Below, piece by piece: positions 46,217 to 54,149 of a stretch of 64,000 bases of DNA. The position numbers and the translations under genes were made by a program. The first letter of the stretch is position 1. Each line of letters begins with the position of its first letter. The DNA is from Marinomonas aquimarina (lineage in GTDB: Bacteria; Pseudomonadota; Gammaproteobacteria; Pseudomonadales; Marinomonadaceae): the NCBI RefSeq assembly GCF_900089755.1, contig NZ_FLOC01000006.1, positions 62,001-126,000 on the forward strand, written 5' to 3'. The notes under the pieces were generated by a model. It did no database searches and had not been told where the DNA came from. It saw only the letters and a program-made list of their open reading frames with translations.

Positions 46217-47035
46217 CTACGCTAAAACTTGGTAAAGCATTCTAAGACCAGTGAAGATCAGTGTTACGGCGAACACCTTTTTCAACATGGCAGCGTTTAA
46301 ACGGTGTGCAAGGCCCGCACCCACTGGCGCGAACAATACGGTCAGCGGGATAATGCAGGCTGCACCCACTAGGTTCACCAATCCGAATGTACCGAATGGC
46401 GAATCCGCTGGTGTTTGACCTACGACCAACATAGTGATCGCTGCTGGTAGAGAGATGATCAGACCGACCGCTGCAGCCGTACCCACAGCACGGTGGGCTG
46501 GGTAGTTACAGAAGGTGAGCGTTGGCACGGTTAGCGTACCGCCACCGATACCCACCATTGAGCTGAAGAAACCGATACAAGTGGCGATGATGCTCTGGCC
46601 GCCTTTGCCTGGCAGCGAGTTAAACAGCGCGTCTTTTTTGCCTAGCAGCATATTGATCGCCGATAGCGTCGCAATGACGCCGAATAGCAGCGTTAGCCAT
46701 TGGCCTTCTACACGCGTCACCACGAAACTACCGACCAACACGCCAAGGAAAATGAAGAAGCCCCATGCTTTCAGCAGTTGGAAGTCCACATTGCCTTTCG
46801 CGTTGTGGGCGCGGATCGAGCTGATCGACGTTGGGATAATCGTGGCAAGGGACGTAGCCGTCGCCACTAGCATGGCTGTATCAGCGCTCACGCCTAGGCC
46901 TTGGTATAAGAAAAACAGCACCGGCACGATTACGATACCGCCACCAACGCCTAACAGACCTGCCAAGATACCCGCGACTACGCCCGTGCCCATCATGGCT
47001 AAAATCATGGAATAGTTTTCCATTATGAATGACAT
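46217..47035 (-). CDS. TauE/SafE-family membrane exporter
   Basis: A 272-residue permease with about eight helices in two repeats, each with the GxxxGxGGG-type motif (AGLLGVGGGIVIVP and SSMVGIGGGTLTVP). The family exports sulfite, sulfoacetate or other organic anions. It sits 9 bases before hpxJ on the same strand in the purine cluster, so it may move an anionic purine breakdown product such as oxalate or oxamate. That is inference. Confidence 0.87.
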   Translation of the reverse strand: MSFIMENYSMILAMMGTGVVAGILAGLLGVGGGIVIVPVLFFLYQGLGVSADTAMLVATATSLATIIPTSISSIRAHNAKGNVDFQLLKAWGFFIFLGVLVGSFVVTRVEGQWLTLLFGVIATLSAINMLLGKKDALFNSLPGKGGQSIIATCIGFFSSMVGIGGGTLTVPTLTFCNYPAHRAVGTAAAVGLIISLPAAITMLVVGQTPADSPFGTFGLVNLVGAACIIPLTVLFAPVGAGLAHRLNAAMLKKVFAVTLIFTGLRMLYQVLA

Positions 47036-47117
47036 CTACTTTTTAACTCCTGCTTAGGGACTGTTGTGTTTGATTTCATTGAATACTTACTTCAAATGTT
47101 TTTGTAATCGTAACAGC

Positions 47118-47202
47118 AACGCCTTCACGACCTGGCTTAGACGGCACATCCATGTGCCGTCTAAGCCTACGCAATCATCCTGATTGCTGGTCTTTGAAGG
47201 GT
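47118..47202 (-). repeat. Closed-stem element with two GGA-loop hairpins (copy 2)
   Basis: On the minus strand, CAATCAGGATGATTG and a perfect 16-bp hairpin (plus positions 47134-47149 with 47152-47167; apex ACATGGATGT) lie inside a mismatched closing stem (CAACGCCTTCACGACC with GGTCTTTGAAGGGTTG). ACATGGATGT fits the CsrA/RsmA consensus. It lies upstream of the TauE gene in the same transcription direction. Confidence 0.6.
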
Positions 47203-47288
47203 TGTCTGTTCCTATCGATAATCCCTGCTTAACGCTGATTATCTGGAATATGTTTTGGCTAATTGATCTTTACTGCACTCAATGAGAC

Positions 47289-47386
47289 AGCCAATAGGTA
47301 ATGGCAAGCACCAGCCCATGGATGGGCTGGGTAGGCTGTCGCAGACAGGGATGTCTGTCTGCCGGCGGCCATTACCTAATTGGCGG
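47289..47386 (+). repeat. Closed-stem element with two GGA-loop hairpins (copy 3)
   Basis: GCCAATAGGTAATGGC pairs with GCCATTACCTAATTGGC (one bulged base) and encloses CCAGCCCATGGATGGGCTGG and GCAGACAGGGATGTCTGTC. Both hairpins expose GGA on the plus strand. It is divergent from copy 2, about 90 bases away. The 47036-47441 gap holds only these two elements and no gene. Confidence 0.65.
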
Positions 47387-47441
47387 CTCAGTCTGAATAA
47401 CTTTCTATTTGCGAGCCGGCGCTTTCATAATCAACTCCGAC

Positions 47442-49028
47442 TCACTTCAAATTGCTCAACTCAGTCGAAGAAACGGCTAAGCCATCACTGCGTGGGTCGG
47501 TGGCGGCATCGGTATTGCCCTCAGGGAACAACACGACGGCGCCAGCATGGCCCATTAATTCATTGCACGCTGGTACTTCCACAAGGTCGTGTCCGCGAGC
47601 AATCAATATATCTGCGGCTTCTGCCGCGAAATCGCTTTCCACTTTTAAGTTGTGGCTCACATCTCCCCAAGTACGGCCCAATAACCAACGGCCTGCGGCG
47701 ATGCTCTGTGCCAGTGGTTGCTTGTGGTAGACGTAACGGCTGAACAACGCCGCTTGGGTTTGTGGTTGGCCTTCGCCACCCATGGTGCCGTAGCTAATTC
47801 GGCGACCATCAATAAGTTCTGCAAAAGCAGGGTTTAGGGTGTGAAATGGCTTTAAATTCGGCTTAAGTTCTTGCAAATGGTCTTTTTCAAGGCTGAACGA
47901 CGAACCTCGGTTATTCCACACAATGCCCGTGCTTGGGCTGACGATGCCGCTGCCAAATTCCCAGTACAGACTTTGGATGTAGCTCACCATGCGACCTTCG
48001 TTGTCACAACAGCCCATCCAAATGGTATCGCCGTGTTTGGCTGGGTGTGGCCACACTTGAGCTTGGTCGATGGCAATCTTGTCCGCCATGGCCGCTAGGC
48101 TTTCATCACTGAGTAAGTCTTGTAGCTCAACGCTTAAACGCGCTGGATCGGTGACATATTCATTGCGCGCAATAAAGGCTTGTTTTGTTGCCTCGATCAA
48201 TAGATGCGCCATATCGGTGTCACCGCCATCGCCTAGTTGATGAATGCGATCGTACAGCGCCAAGATGATCAAGGAGGCAATGCCTTGCGTCGGCGCTGGC
48301 AGGTTATAAAGTTTGCCTACACCTGTATCCACACTTAATGGCGTCACTTGTTCAGCGCGGTAATCATGGAAATCCGCTAAACGAATCGGTGAACCTGCGG
48401 CTTCCAGATCAGCCGCCAGCTTTTCAGCCACAGTTCCGTGGTAGAAGTCATCTAAACCGACTTCTGCTAGGTGCTTTAGCGTTTGCGCTAAAGCGCTTAG
48501 GGTTAGGCGATTACCGTGAGTCAGTGTTTCACCTTGATCTAAGAACTGCGCAAAGCCTGGCAGTGCAGATAAATCGTTATGTACTTTTTGGCTGGCTGCT
48601 TGCAAGCTTTCCGTAATTTCGATGCCATTCTCTGCATGATCGATAGCATTTTGCAGCAATTCGTTTAATGACTTAGGCGCTTGCCAGATTGCACTAATGT
48701 CTAACGCCTTTTGCCAACCTGCCACGGCGCCCGCCATAGTTACGGTAGCTTTGCCGCCACGAGCAGGGATCGCATCTTCGCCTTGAAAGAAGTCTAATGT
48801 CGCCAGTTGCGCTGCTTTCCCGGATGCATCAATGCCAATTGGCGCTTTGCCTGGTTCGCTGATTAGCCAAAACCCGTCACCACCTAAGCCGTTCATATGT
48901 GGATAGACCACCGCAATGGTTGCGGCCGCAGCGACCATGGCTTCAATCGCGGTACCGCCTTGTTCGAGAATGGCTCGGCCGGCTTTGGTCGCCTCGTGAT
49001 GTGGCGCCGTAAATGCAATCGAAGACAT
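47442..49028 (-). CDS. hpxW: Gamma-glutamyltransferase-like oxamate amidohydrolase (HpxW-like)
   Basis: A 528-residue Ntn-hydrolase of the gamma-glutamyltranspeptidase family without a signal peptide, so cytoplasmic. HMNGLGGDGFWLIS is the N-terminal signature. The autoprocessing threonine is Thr335 (HGDTIWMGCCDNEG). Lack of export and the purine context point to HpxW, which hydrolyses oxamate, rather than glutathione breakdown. The upstream amidase gene is separated by 3 bases, as hpxW partners an amidase in Klebsiella. Confidence 0.85.
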   Translation of the reverse strand: MSSIAFTAPHHEATKAGRAILEQGGTAIEAMVAAAATIAVVYPHMNGLGGDGFWLISEPGKAPIGIDASGKAAQLATLDFFQGEDAIPARGGKATVTMAGAVAGWQKALDISAIWQAPKSLNELLQNAIDHAENGIEITESLQAASQKVHNDLSALPGFAQFLDQGETLTHGNRLTLSALAQTLKHLAEVGLDDFYHGTVAEKLAADLEAAGSPIRLADFHDYRAEQVTPLSVDTGVGKLYNLPAPTQGIASLIILALYDRIHQLGDGGDTDMAHLLIEATKQAFIARNEYVTDPARLSVELQDLLSDESLAAMADKIAIDQAQVWPHPAKHGDTIWMGCCDNEGRMVSYIQSLYWEFGSGIVSPSTGIVWNNRGSSFSLEKDHLQELKPNLKPFHTLNPAFAELIDGRRISYGTMGGEGQPQTQAALFSRYVYHKQPLAQSIAAGRWLLGRTWGDVSHNLKVESDFAAEAADILIARGHDLVEVPACNELMGHAGAVVLFPEGNTDAATDPRSDGLAVSSTELSNLK

Positions 49029-49031
49029 GGG

Positions 49032-50204
49032 TTACTCCATTAGGTCTTTGGCTAGGGCTAACAAACTTAAATCGCTACCACGCGGGCCAATTAGGGATAG
49101 GCCACAGGGTGCGCCGTCAATGTCACAAACCGGTAAATGCAATTGCGGTAAACCGCATAGACCAGCGATCGCTGTGAGCTCCAAAAGCTGGTTTCGGTAT
49201 TCGGCTAACTCATTGTCTTGCATTGTCAAAAGTGGTGAACGCCCCGGCGTGGTGGGCAGTATTAATGCCGCACCTTCAAGCTGCTCATCAATCCATTCTC
49301 GAAACTTGGCTTGCTGCGCTTTGGCGTCGCTGACGTCGTCTGCGCTAATGGTTTTCGTCCACTCAACACGGCTAGCAATATCCGGCGCAAAGTCAGGATC
49401 ATTTTGCGTGATCCAGTCACCGTGGGTTTGCCAGATTTCCGCCCCTTGTAGGGTGCGAAAGGTCGCGCCGGTTTGCCAGTACACAGGGTCGATTTCAAGG
49501 CTCTTATCTATGCTGAGCTTACCTTGCGCTGACCATGTGTCTAGCTGCTTAAGTAGCGCGTCTTTATGTTCAACTTGATTGATTAATTGTTTGGCAATCA
49601 GCGTCTTAGCAAGCACTGGTCGCTGTGCTGGTAACAGTGTTTGGGCAACCTTGATCAACTCATCAAGGCTACGAGTCATAAAGCCAACGGTGTCAAACGA
49701 AGGGGCTAAGGCCACCATGTTATCCATTGCGATCACACCATGAGTAGGGCGCAAACCAAACAAGCCGTTGTAGCTTGATGGCACGCGAATCGAACCGCCG
49801 GTGTCGGTACCCAAACCAATCTCAGCCAGATGGCCAGACACCGCTACCGCTGAGCCTGACGACGAACCACCCGGCAAACGCTCAGGGGTGATTGGGTTTT
49901 CGGGTGTGCCGTAATGAATATTTTGTCCGTTTAAGCTGTAGGCCAATTCATCGGTAATGGTTTTACCAACGAACTGTGCGCCAGCGCTCAGCAAGGTGTT
50001 AACGCTAGACGCGGTTACTGTGGGTTGATCATGAGTCGCGAGCCACGTTGGGTTGCCTGCTGTGGTCGGCAAACCTTGCATATGAAACAAATCTTTCACC
50101 GCCAAACGCATACCTGCAAGCGGCTGCTCTGAGGCTGCCACCACCGTCGGGGAGAAGTGTTCGGGTAGGCGTAAAAATGGGTTTTGGACGATTGCGTGTT
50201 TCAT
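49032..50204 (-). CDS. Amidase-signature enzyme of the purine cluster
   Basis: A 390-residue amidase-signature protein with the Ser-Ser-Lys triad: lysine in AVKDLFHMQG, serines in PGGSSSGSAVAVSG and TDTGGSIRVPSSYNG. It resembles AtzE/HpxY amidases that accompany HpxW in ureide and oxamate use. It is first of the minus-strand transcript, whose promoter contains a GAAAC-N4-GTTTC operator-like palindrome. Exact substrate unknown. Confidence 0.87.
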   Translation of the reverse strand: MKHAIVQNPFLRLPEHFSPTVVAASEQPLAGMRLAVKDLFHMQGLPTTAGNPTWLATHDQPTVTASSVNTLLSAGAQFVGKTITDELAYSLNGQNIHYGTPENPITPERLPGGSSSGSAVAVSGHLAEIGLGTDTGGSIRVPSSYNGLFGLRPTHGVIAMDNMVALAPSFDTVGFMTRSLDELIKVAQTLLPAQRPVLAKTLIAKQLINQVEHKDALLKQLDTWSAQGKLSIDKSLEIDPVYWQTGATFRTLQGAEIWQTHGDWITQNDPDFAPDIASRVEWTKTISADDVSDAKAQQAKFREWIDEQLEGAALILPTTPGRSPLLTMQDNELAEYRNQLLELTAIAGLCGLPQLHLPVCDIDGAPCGLSLIGPRGSDLSLLALAKDLME

Positions 50205-50229
50205 AAGTCGCTCCTTTGATCTTTAGCTA

Positions 50230-50245
50230 TGAAACAATTGTTTCT
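50230..50245. promoter_or_regulatory. Operator-like palindrome upstream of the amidase gene
   Basis: TGAAACAATTGTTTC is a perfect palindrome in its 14-bp core (50231-50244), 27 bases upstream of the amidase ATG. A further half-site (TGAAAC) follows 10 bases on. The same form occurs at 51436-51451 before the urate hydroxylase gene. Confidence 0.6.
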
Positions 50246-50335
50246 ATAAAATGTCAAATGAAACAAAAGAGACATCTTCTTCCCTGGCAAACTCTGTCGT
50301 AGACAGAGGTATCTAGCTAAACCGTCATCTGCGCT

Positions 50336-50878
50336 TTAATCGCCCCAGAGTTCCTTTGGTAATGCTGCCAAACGAAAGCCTGCGATCTTATGTACCTCAT
50401 TGAGTGCTCGACGAAACTCCGTTTCCACATCATTGGGCAAGCGTGCTTCGAAGCCTTCGACGATTTGTGCCTTGGTGGCGCCTTGCACCGCCATGATGAA
50501 GGGGAAGTCGAATTTTTCGCGATAGCTCATATTCAGTGCGAGGAAGTTTTTCAGCTCTGGCGGCGTCAGTTGATCTAGCCCAGCGCCCGCTTGTTCGTTG
50601 CTGGAGGCATCGGTTAACTCGCCCGCCAAAGCCGCTTTGCCAGCTAAGTCTGGGTGTGCTCGAAGCAAGGCCAGCTGAGTGCTGTGGTCGGCGGCTTCGA
50701 TGATGTCGTGCATAGCCTCCGTCACGGCAGATTGGATGCCATCAGGGTGATTGGCTAACGTATCTCGTTGCTCGTATAGCGCTTCTGCGAGCCATTTTGA
50801 ATGCTCGTAAATATCTTTTAAGTGTTTGATAAAGCTATCTTTATCCTGCTTAAGCAGCGGTAATATTGTGGATGTCAT
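50336..50878 (-). CDS. uraD: OHCU decarboxylase
   Basis: A 180-residue enzyme that decarboxylates 2-oxo-4-hydroxy-4-carboxy-5-ureidoimidazoline to S-allantoin. The catalytic His region ALLRAHPDLAGKAALAGELT and FPFIMAVQGATKAQIVEGFEARLPND are family hallmarks. It is divergent from the hydroxyisourate hydrolase gene, which catalyses the step before. Confidence 0.94.
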   Translation of the reverse strand: MTSTILPLLKQDKDSFIKHLKDIYEHSKWLAEALYEQRDTLANHPDGIQSAVTEAMHDIIEAADHSTQLALLRAHPDLAGKAALAGELTDASSNEQAGAGLDQLTPPELKNFLALNMSYREKFDFPFIMAVQGATKAQIVEGFEARLPNDVETEFRRALNEVHKIAGFRLAALPKELWGD

Positions 50879-51010
50879 GGTGACTCCTTAGTGGTGTCTC
50901 ACGGGTAATTGTGCTTAGCTGACAGTCACTTTTGATCCTAATCGCTGTGCGCCGCAAGTGCTAATTTTCTCAGTCGATATTGGATATCGCTGGTTTTAGA
51001 GGAGAGACAG

Positions 51011-51367
51011 ATGGGTTATCTAACCACTCATATTTTGGACACAACCCGTGGTGTGGCGGCCGCTGGCGTCACCATTGAGCTTTATCAATTGGCCGAGGAT
51101 GGCTCGCGCAGCTTGGTGCAGAAAACGATGTCTAATGACGATGGCCGCTGCGATGCGCCGCTACTGGATGGCGAACAGTTCAAAATAGGGCGCTATGAAC
51201 TGGAGTTTGCTATTGGCGACTACTTTGCCAGGCAGGGGATTGAGATGCCTGAGCCACGTTTCCTCGATGTGGTGGTGTTGCGTTTTGGCATTGCCGACCA
51301 AGACAGTCATTACCATGTGCCGCTGTTGGTGACGCCCTATTCTTACAGCACTTATCGTGGCAGCTAG
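51011..51367 (+). CDS. uraH: 5-hydroxyisourate hydrolase
   Basis: A 118-residue transthyretin-related protein that hydrolyses 5-hydroxyisourate to OHCU. The N-terminal LTTHILDTTRGVAAAGV contains the first active-site His, YHVPLLVTPYSYSTYRGS carries the second and ends in the family's YRGS signature. No signal peptide is present, so cytoplasmic. GAGGAGA lies before the ATG. Confidence 0.96.
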   Translation: MGYLTTHILDTTRGVAAAGVTIELYQLAEDGSRSLVQKTMSNDDGRCDAPLLDGEQFKIGRYELEFAIGDYFARQGIEMPEPRFLDVVVLRFGIADQDSHYHVPLLVTPYSYSTYRGS

Positions 51368-51435
51368 GCATTGATTGCACTGACATGGTGCGTTTCGGGT
51401 GGTATTGCAGATGGGGAAGTACTGCTCACTATGAC

Positions 51436-51451
51436 TGAAACGCTTGTTTCA
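51436..51451. promoter_or_regulatory. Operator-like palindrome upstream of hpxO
   Basis: TGAAACGCTTGTTTCA, a 16-bp inverted repeat (mismatch only in the centre), 84 bases before the hpxO ATG. It shares the GAAAC-N4-GTTTC form with the site at 50230-50245, so one regulator could govern both transcripts. The regulator gene is not in the window. Confidence 0.6.
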
Positions 51452-51535
51452 TAGGCGGCAAGCTGTTCACAGCAAGTTGGGCACGCTTTTTGAAGGTCCT
51501 TGCTCTATCTGGATAAGCTGAGTGGAGGGCTTGTT

Positions 51536-52690
51536 ATGAAAGCAATCATCATTGGCGCAGGCATTGGCGGTATGTCGGCTGCGGCGGCACTGGATCAACA
51601 AGGCATTGATTGTGAGGTGTTCGAAGCCGTTAAAGAAATGAAGCCCGTCGGTGCGGCAATCTCGATTTGGTCGAATGGCGTCAAATGCATGAATCACCTA
51701 GGTATGGGGCAAATCATGGATGACCTCGGTGGCCCGATGCACAATATGGCTTACCTCGAAGGCTTCAGCGCTGCCCAGATGACACGCTTTAGCTTGAAAC
51801 CTTTGGTGGAAGAAGTGGGTGAACGCCCATGTCCTGTGTCCCGTGCCGACCTGCAATCACGCATGATTGATTGGTGGGGGCGCGACAAAGTGCGATTTGG
51901 CAAGCGCTTGGAATGCGTCACGCAAGATGAAAACGGCGTCACCGCCACCTTCACCGATGGTTCCATGGCCCATGGAGACTTTATGATCGCTGCCGATGGC
52001 GCCCACTCTATCGCCCGTGAGTATGTGCTTGGGCAAACAGTCGAACGTCGCTACGCTGGCTACGTGAACTGGAACGGCCTGGTGGAAATCGACGAAGCCA
52101 TCGCCCCAGCGGATCAATGGACTATGTTTGTCGCCGATGGCAAACGTGTATCCGTGATGCCGATTGCGGATAACCGTTTCTACTTTTTCTTTGATGTGCC
52201 ACTGCCTAAAGGTTTACCAGAGGATCGTTCAACCGTTGTAAATGATCTTAAAGGTTATTTTGAAGGCTGGGCCGAGCCGGTGCAGCGCTTGATCGATGCC
52301 ATTAACCCAGACACCACCAACCGTATTGAAATTCATGATGTGGAACCCTTTAGCCCATTGGTCAAAGGCCGTGTCGCACTGCTTGGCGATGCGGGCCACA
52401 GCACCACACCGGATATCGGCCAAGGGGGCTGCGCTGCACTCGAAGACGCGGTCGTCCTAGGGCGCTGCTTTGCGGCCAGCTGTGATATCGAAGGCGCATT
52501 GCAGTGCTATAACAACTCACGCCTGGAACGCGTCAAAGACCTCGTCCTTAAAGCCCGCAAACGCTGTGAAGTCACCCACGGCTTTGATCCAGCCGAAACC
52601 CAAGCCTGGTACGACGAACTACGTGCCGAGACCGGCGTCGGCATCATGAGCGGCTTATCCAAAACCATCCTCGGCGGCCCACTGGGCTAA
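51536..52690 (+). CDS. hpxO: FAD-dependent urate hydroxylase
   Basis: A 384-residue flavoprotein monooxygenase that oxidises urate to 5-hydroxyisourate with NADH. FAD-binding GAGIGGMSAAAAL is at residues 6-18, the DG motif is ADGAHSIARE, and GDAGHSTTPDIGQGGC is the second FAD-binding motif. I chose the ATG at 51536 because GGAGG precedes it and the FAD fold starts there. It replaces cofactor-free uricase in this organism. Confidence 0.93.
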   Translation: MKAIIIGAGIGGMSAAAALDQQGIDCEVFEAVKEMKPVGAAISIWSNGVKCMNHLGMGQIMDDLGGPMHNMAYLEGFSAAQMTRFSLKPLVEEVGERPCPVSRADLQSRMIDWWGRDKVRFGKRLECVTQDENGVTATFTDGSMAHGDFMIAADGAHSIAREYVLGQTVERRYAGYVNWNGLVEIDEAIAPADQWTMFVADGKRVSVMPIADNRFYFFFDVPLPKGLPEDRSTVVNDLKGYFEGWAEPVQRLIDAINPDTTNRIEIHDVEPFSPLVKGRVALLGDAGHSTTPDIGQGGCAALEDAVVLGRCFAASCDIEGALQCYNNSRLERVKDLVLKARKRCEVTHGFDPAETQAWYDELRAETGVGIMSGLSKTILGGPLG

Positions 52691-52863
52691 CCGCTCGTAG
52701 GAGCGGTCTCCGACCCGCGACCAAAACTGCACCGCCTAAGGCAAACCGAAGTCCCAAAGCAGTAGGACCTCGGTTCCCGAGGGAGCAATTTTCAAACTAG
52801 GTAATCTTTCTAGGTTGTCAGCCTTCCAGCTTCGGTGCTTACCAACCGCTTTGCTGCGCTATA

Positions 52864-52938
52864 CCATGCAATTCAATTCGCTTGCGCACATCTACGGTCG
52901 TACCTCCCTTCGACCGTCAGCGCGAATTAAACGCATGG
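52864..52938. repeat. Palindromic repeat unit A
   Basis: CCATGCAATTCAATTCGC and GCGAATTAAACGCATGG form the outer stem, with ACGGTCG...CGACCGT as an inner hairpin. It is the 3' part of the first 262-bp copy. Confidence 0.75.
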
Positions 52939-53125
52939 AAGACCGCTAAGGTGCTCTCGTACGAGCGGTCTCCGCCCCGCGACCAAAACTACACCGCCTA
53001 AGGCAAACCGAAGCCCCAAAGCGGTAGGACCTCGGCTTCCGAGGGAACAATTTTCAAACTAGGTAATCTTTCTAGGTTGCCAACTATCCAGTTTCGGTGC
53101 TTATTAGCCTCTTTGTTGCGCCATT

Positions 53126-53201
53126 CCATGCAATTCAATTCGCTTGCGCAAATTTCGGGTCGTTCCTCCCCATCGATCGTCAGCGCGAATTAAACGCATG
53201 G
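53126..53201. repeat. Palindromic repeat unit B
   Basis: Same ends as unit A. The inner hairpin is degraded (GGGTCGTTCC...CGATCGT), showing divergence after the tandem duplication. Confidence 0.75.
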
Positions 53202-53374
53202 AATGCTGCTAATGCGCTTTCGTAGGACCGCGCTGCGCGCGGATCGAGCCACGTACGAGCGGTCTCCGACCCGCGATCAGCTTCGGTTTGATCTACGGTT
53301 GGCGCTCTCTAATAAATAAGCTAAGTTTGTCTATTACTGGTTTATGCGGCATTAACTTGATAAGCGAGGCTTGT

Positions 53375-53791
53375 ATGACGGCGACATTTTCAGATATCGA
53401 ATCGGCGGTTGAGTTTGTTTCATCAGGTGATGGAATGTCTGAAGCCTATGTAGATATTCAGACCGGCGCCATTTTTTATGTAGATGATGTTGTTGAAGAG
53501 GAAGTGCCTGAGGATCTCTATGAGAATAGCCGATACATCTCGCTTCCTGGCAAGTATGATTTGGGTTTGGATAAGAACACTGCTATCCAGTTTGTCGCCG
53601 AAAATTTACCGGCTCAACTTGAGCTGGCCTATGAAATCTTCAGTAAAAAGGGCGCTTACCGACGCTTCAAAGATTTTCTCAATGCCTCTGACAAGCTGGA
53701 AGCTTGGTACTCGTACGAAGAACGTGCGCTACGCGATGCCATTATCGAATGGTGCCAAGAAAACAACGTACCATTTAGCGAGGCCGTTTAA
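53375..53791 (+). CDS. UPF0158-family protein
   Basis: A 138-residue acidic protein. TATFSDIESAVEFVSSG, then AYVDIQTGAIFYVDD, then RRFKDFLNASDKLEAWYSYEERALRDAIIEWCQENNV match the UPF0158 family. Function unknown. I chose the ATG at 53375 with GCGAGG upstream. It lies between repeat arrays, which may have moved with it or accumulated around it. Confidence 0.82.
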   Translation: MTATFSDIESAVEFVSSGDGMSEAYVDIQTGAIFYVDDVVEEEVPEDLYENSRYISLPGKYDLGLDKNTAIQFVAENLPAQLELAYEIFSKKGAYRRFKDFLNASDKLEAWYSYEERALRDAIIEWCQENNVPFSEAV

Positions 53792-53805
53792 CCTCAGTAC
53801 GCAGC

Positions 53806-53994
53806 CACGTACGAGCGGCCTCCGTTCCGCGACTTCTTGTAGGAGGGGTATCCTTACCCCGATTTTATTTGGTTTCTGGCGATTGATCAGCTTCGGTGCT
53901 TACCAACCGCTTTGCTGTGCCATTCCAGGCAATTCGCTTGCGCACATCTTCGGTCGTGCCTCCCTTCGACCGTCAGCGCGAATTAAATGCCTGG
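53806..53994. repeat. Diverged repeat copy after UPF0158, with palindromic unit C (53925-53994)
   Basis: GTACGAGCGGCCTCCGTTCCGCGAC begins this copy in shortened form, followed by the GCTTCGGTGCTTACCAACCG block and a palindromic unit (CCAGGCAATTCGC with GCGAATTAAATGCCTGG). The middle of the 262-bp repeat is missing. The rest of the 53792-54149 gap contains nothing recognisable. Confidence 0.7.
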
Positions 53995-54149
53995 GATAAC
54001 GATTGGATCACCTTAAATGGATGAGTTAAGTTTGGTTTACTGCTGTCATGGATGACATTGAGAATTTATTTCTTTTCCGATGTGCCTGATATGCGTAATT
54101 GCTAGATGACTAACTAGTGTGAACCTGATGAAGTAAAAGGGCGGGAATT

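Larger units (their letters stand above)
52694..53232. repeat. Two tandem copies of a 262-bp repeat
   Basis: The sequence from CTCGTAGGAGCGGTCTCC (52694) recurs at an offset of 262 bases: GAGCGGTCTCC at 52701 and 52963, GCAAACCGAA at 52741 and 53003, and the AATTTTCAAACTAGG block at 52787 and 53049. Each copy starts with a GTAGGAGCGG REP-like palindrome and ends with a palindromic unit of about 75 bp. A short third start follows at about 53247. No gene is present. The spacing and unit length exclude CRISPR. Confidence 0.85.

Noticed and set aside
47282-47743. Plus-strand open frame across the hairpin region and into the end of hpxW
   Set aside because: It runs antisense to hpxW and through the GGA-loop element, with no ribosome site and no family match.
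49027-49578. Plus-strand open frame opposite the amidase gene
   Set aside because: Antisense to a well-matched amidase; low-complexity Ser/Arg composition typical of shadow frames.
52694-53232. Possible CRISPR array
   Set aside because: The repeat unit is 262 bp with only two to three copies and no short regular spacers.
53484-53999. Alternative frame covering UPF0158 and the following repeat
   Set aside because: It overlaps the recognisable UPF0158 frame and continues into repeat DNA; a shadow frame.
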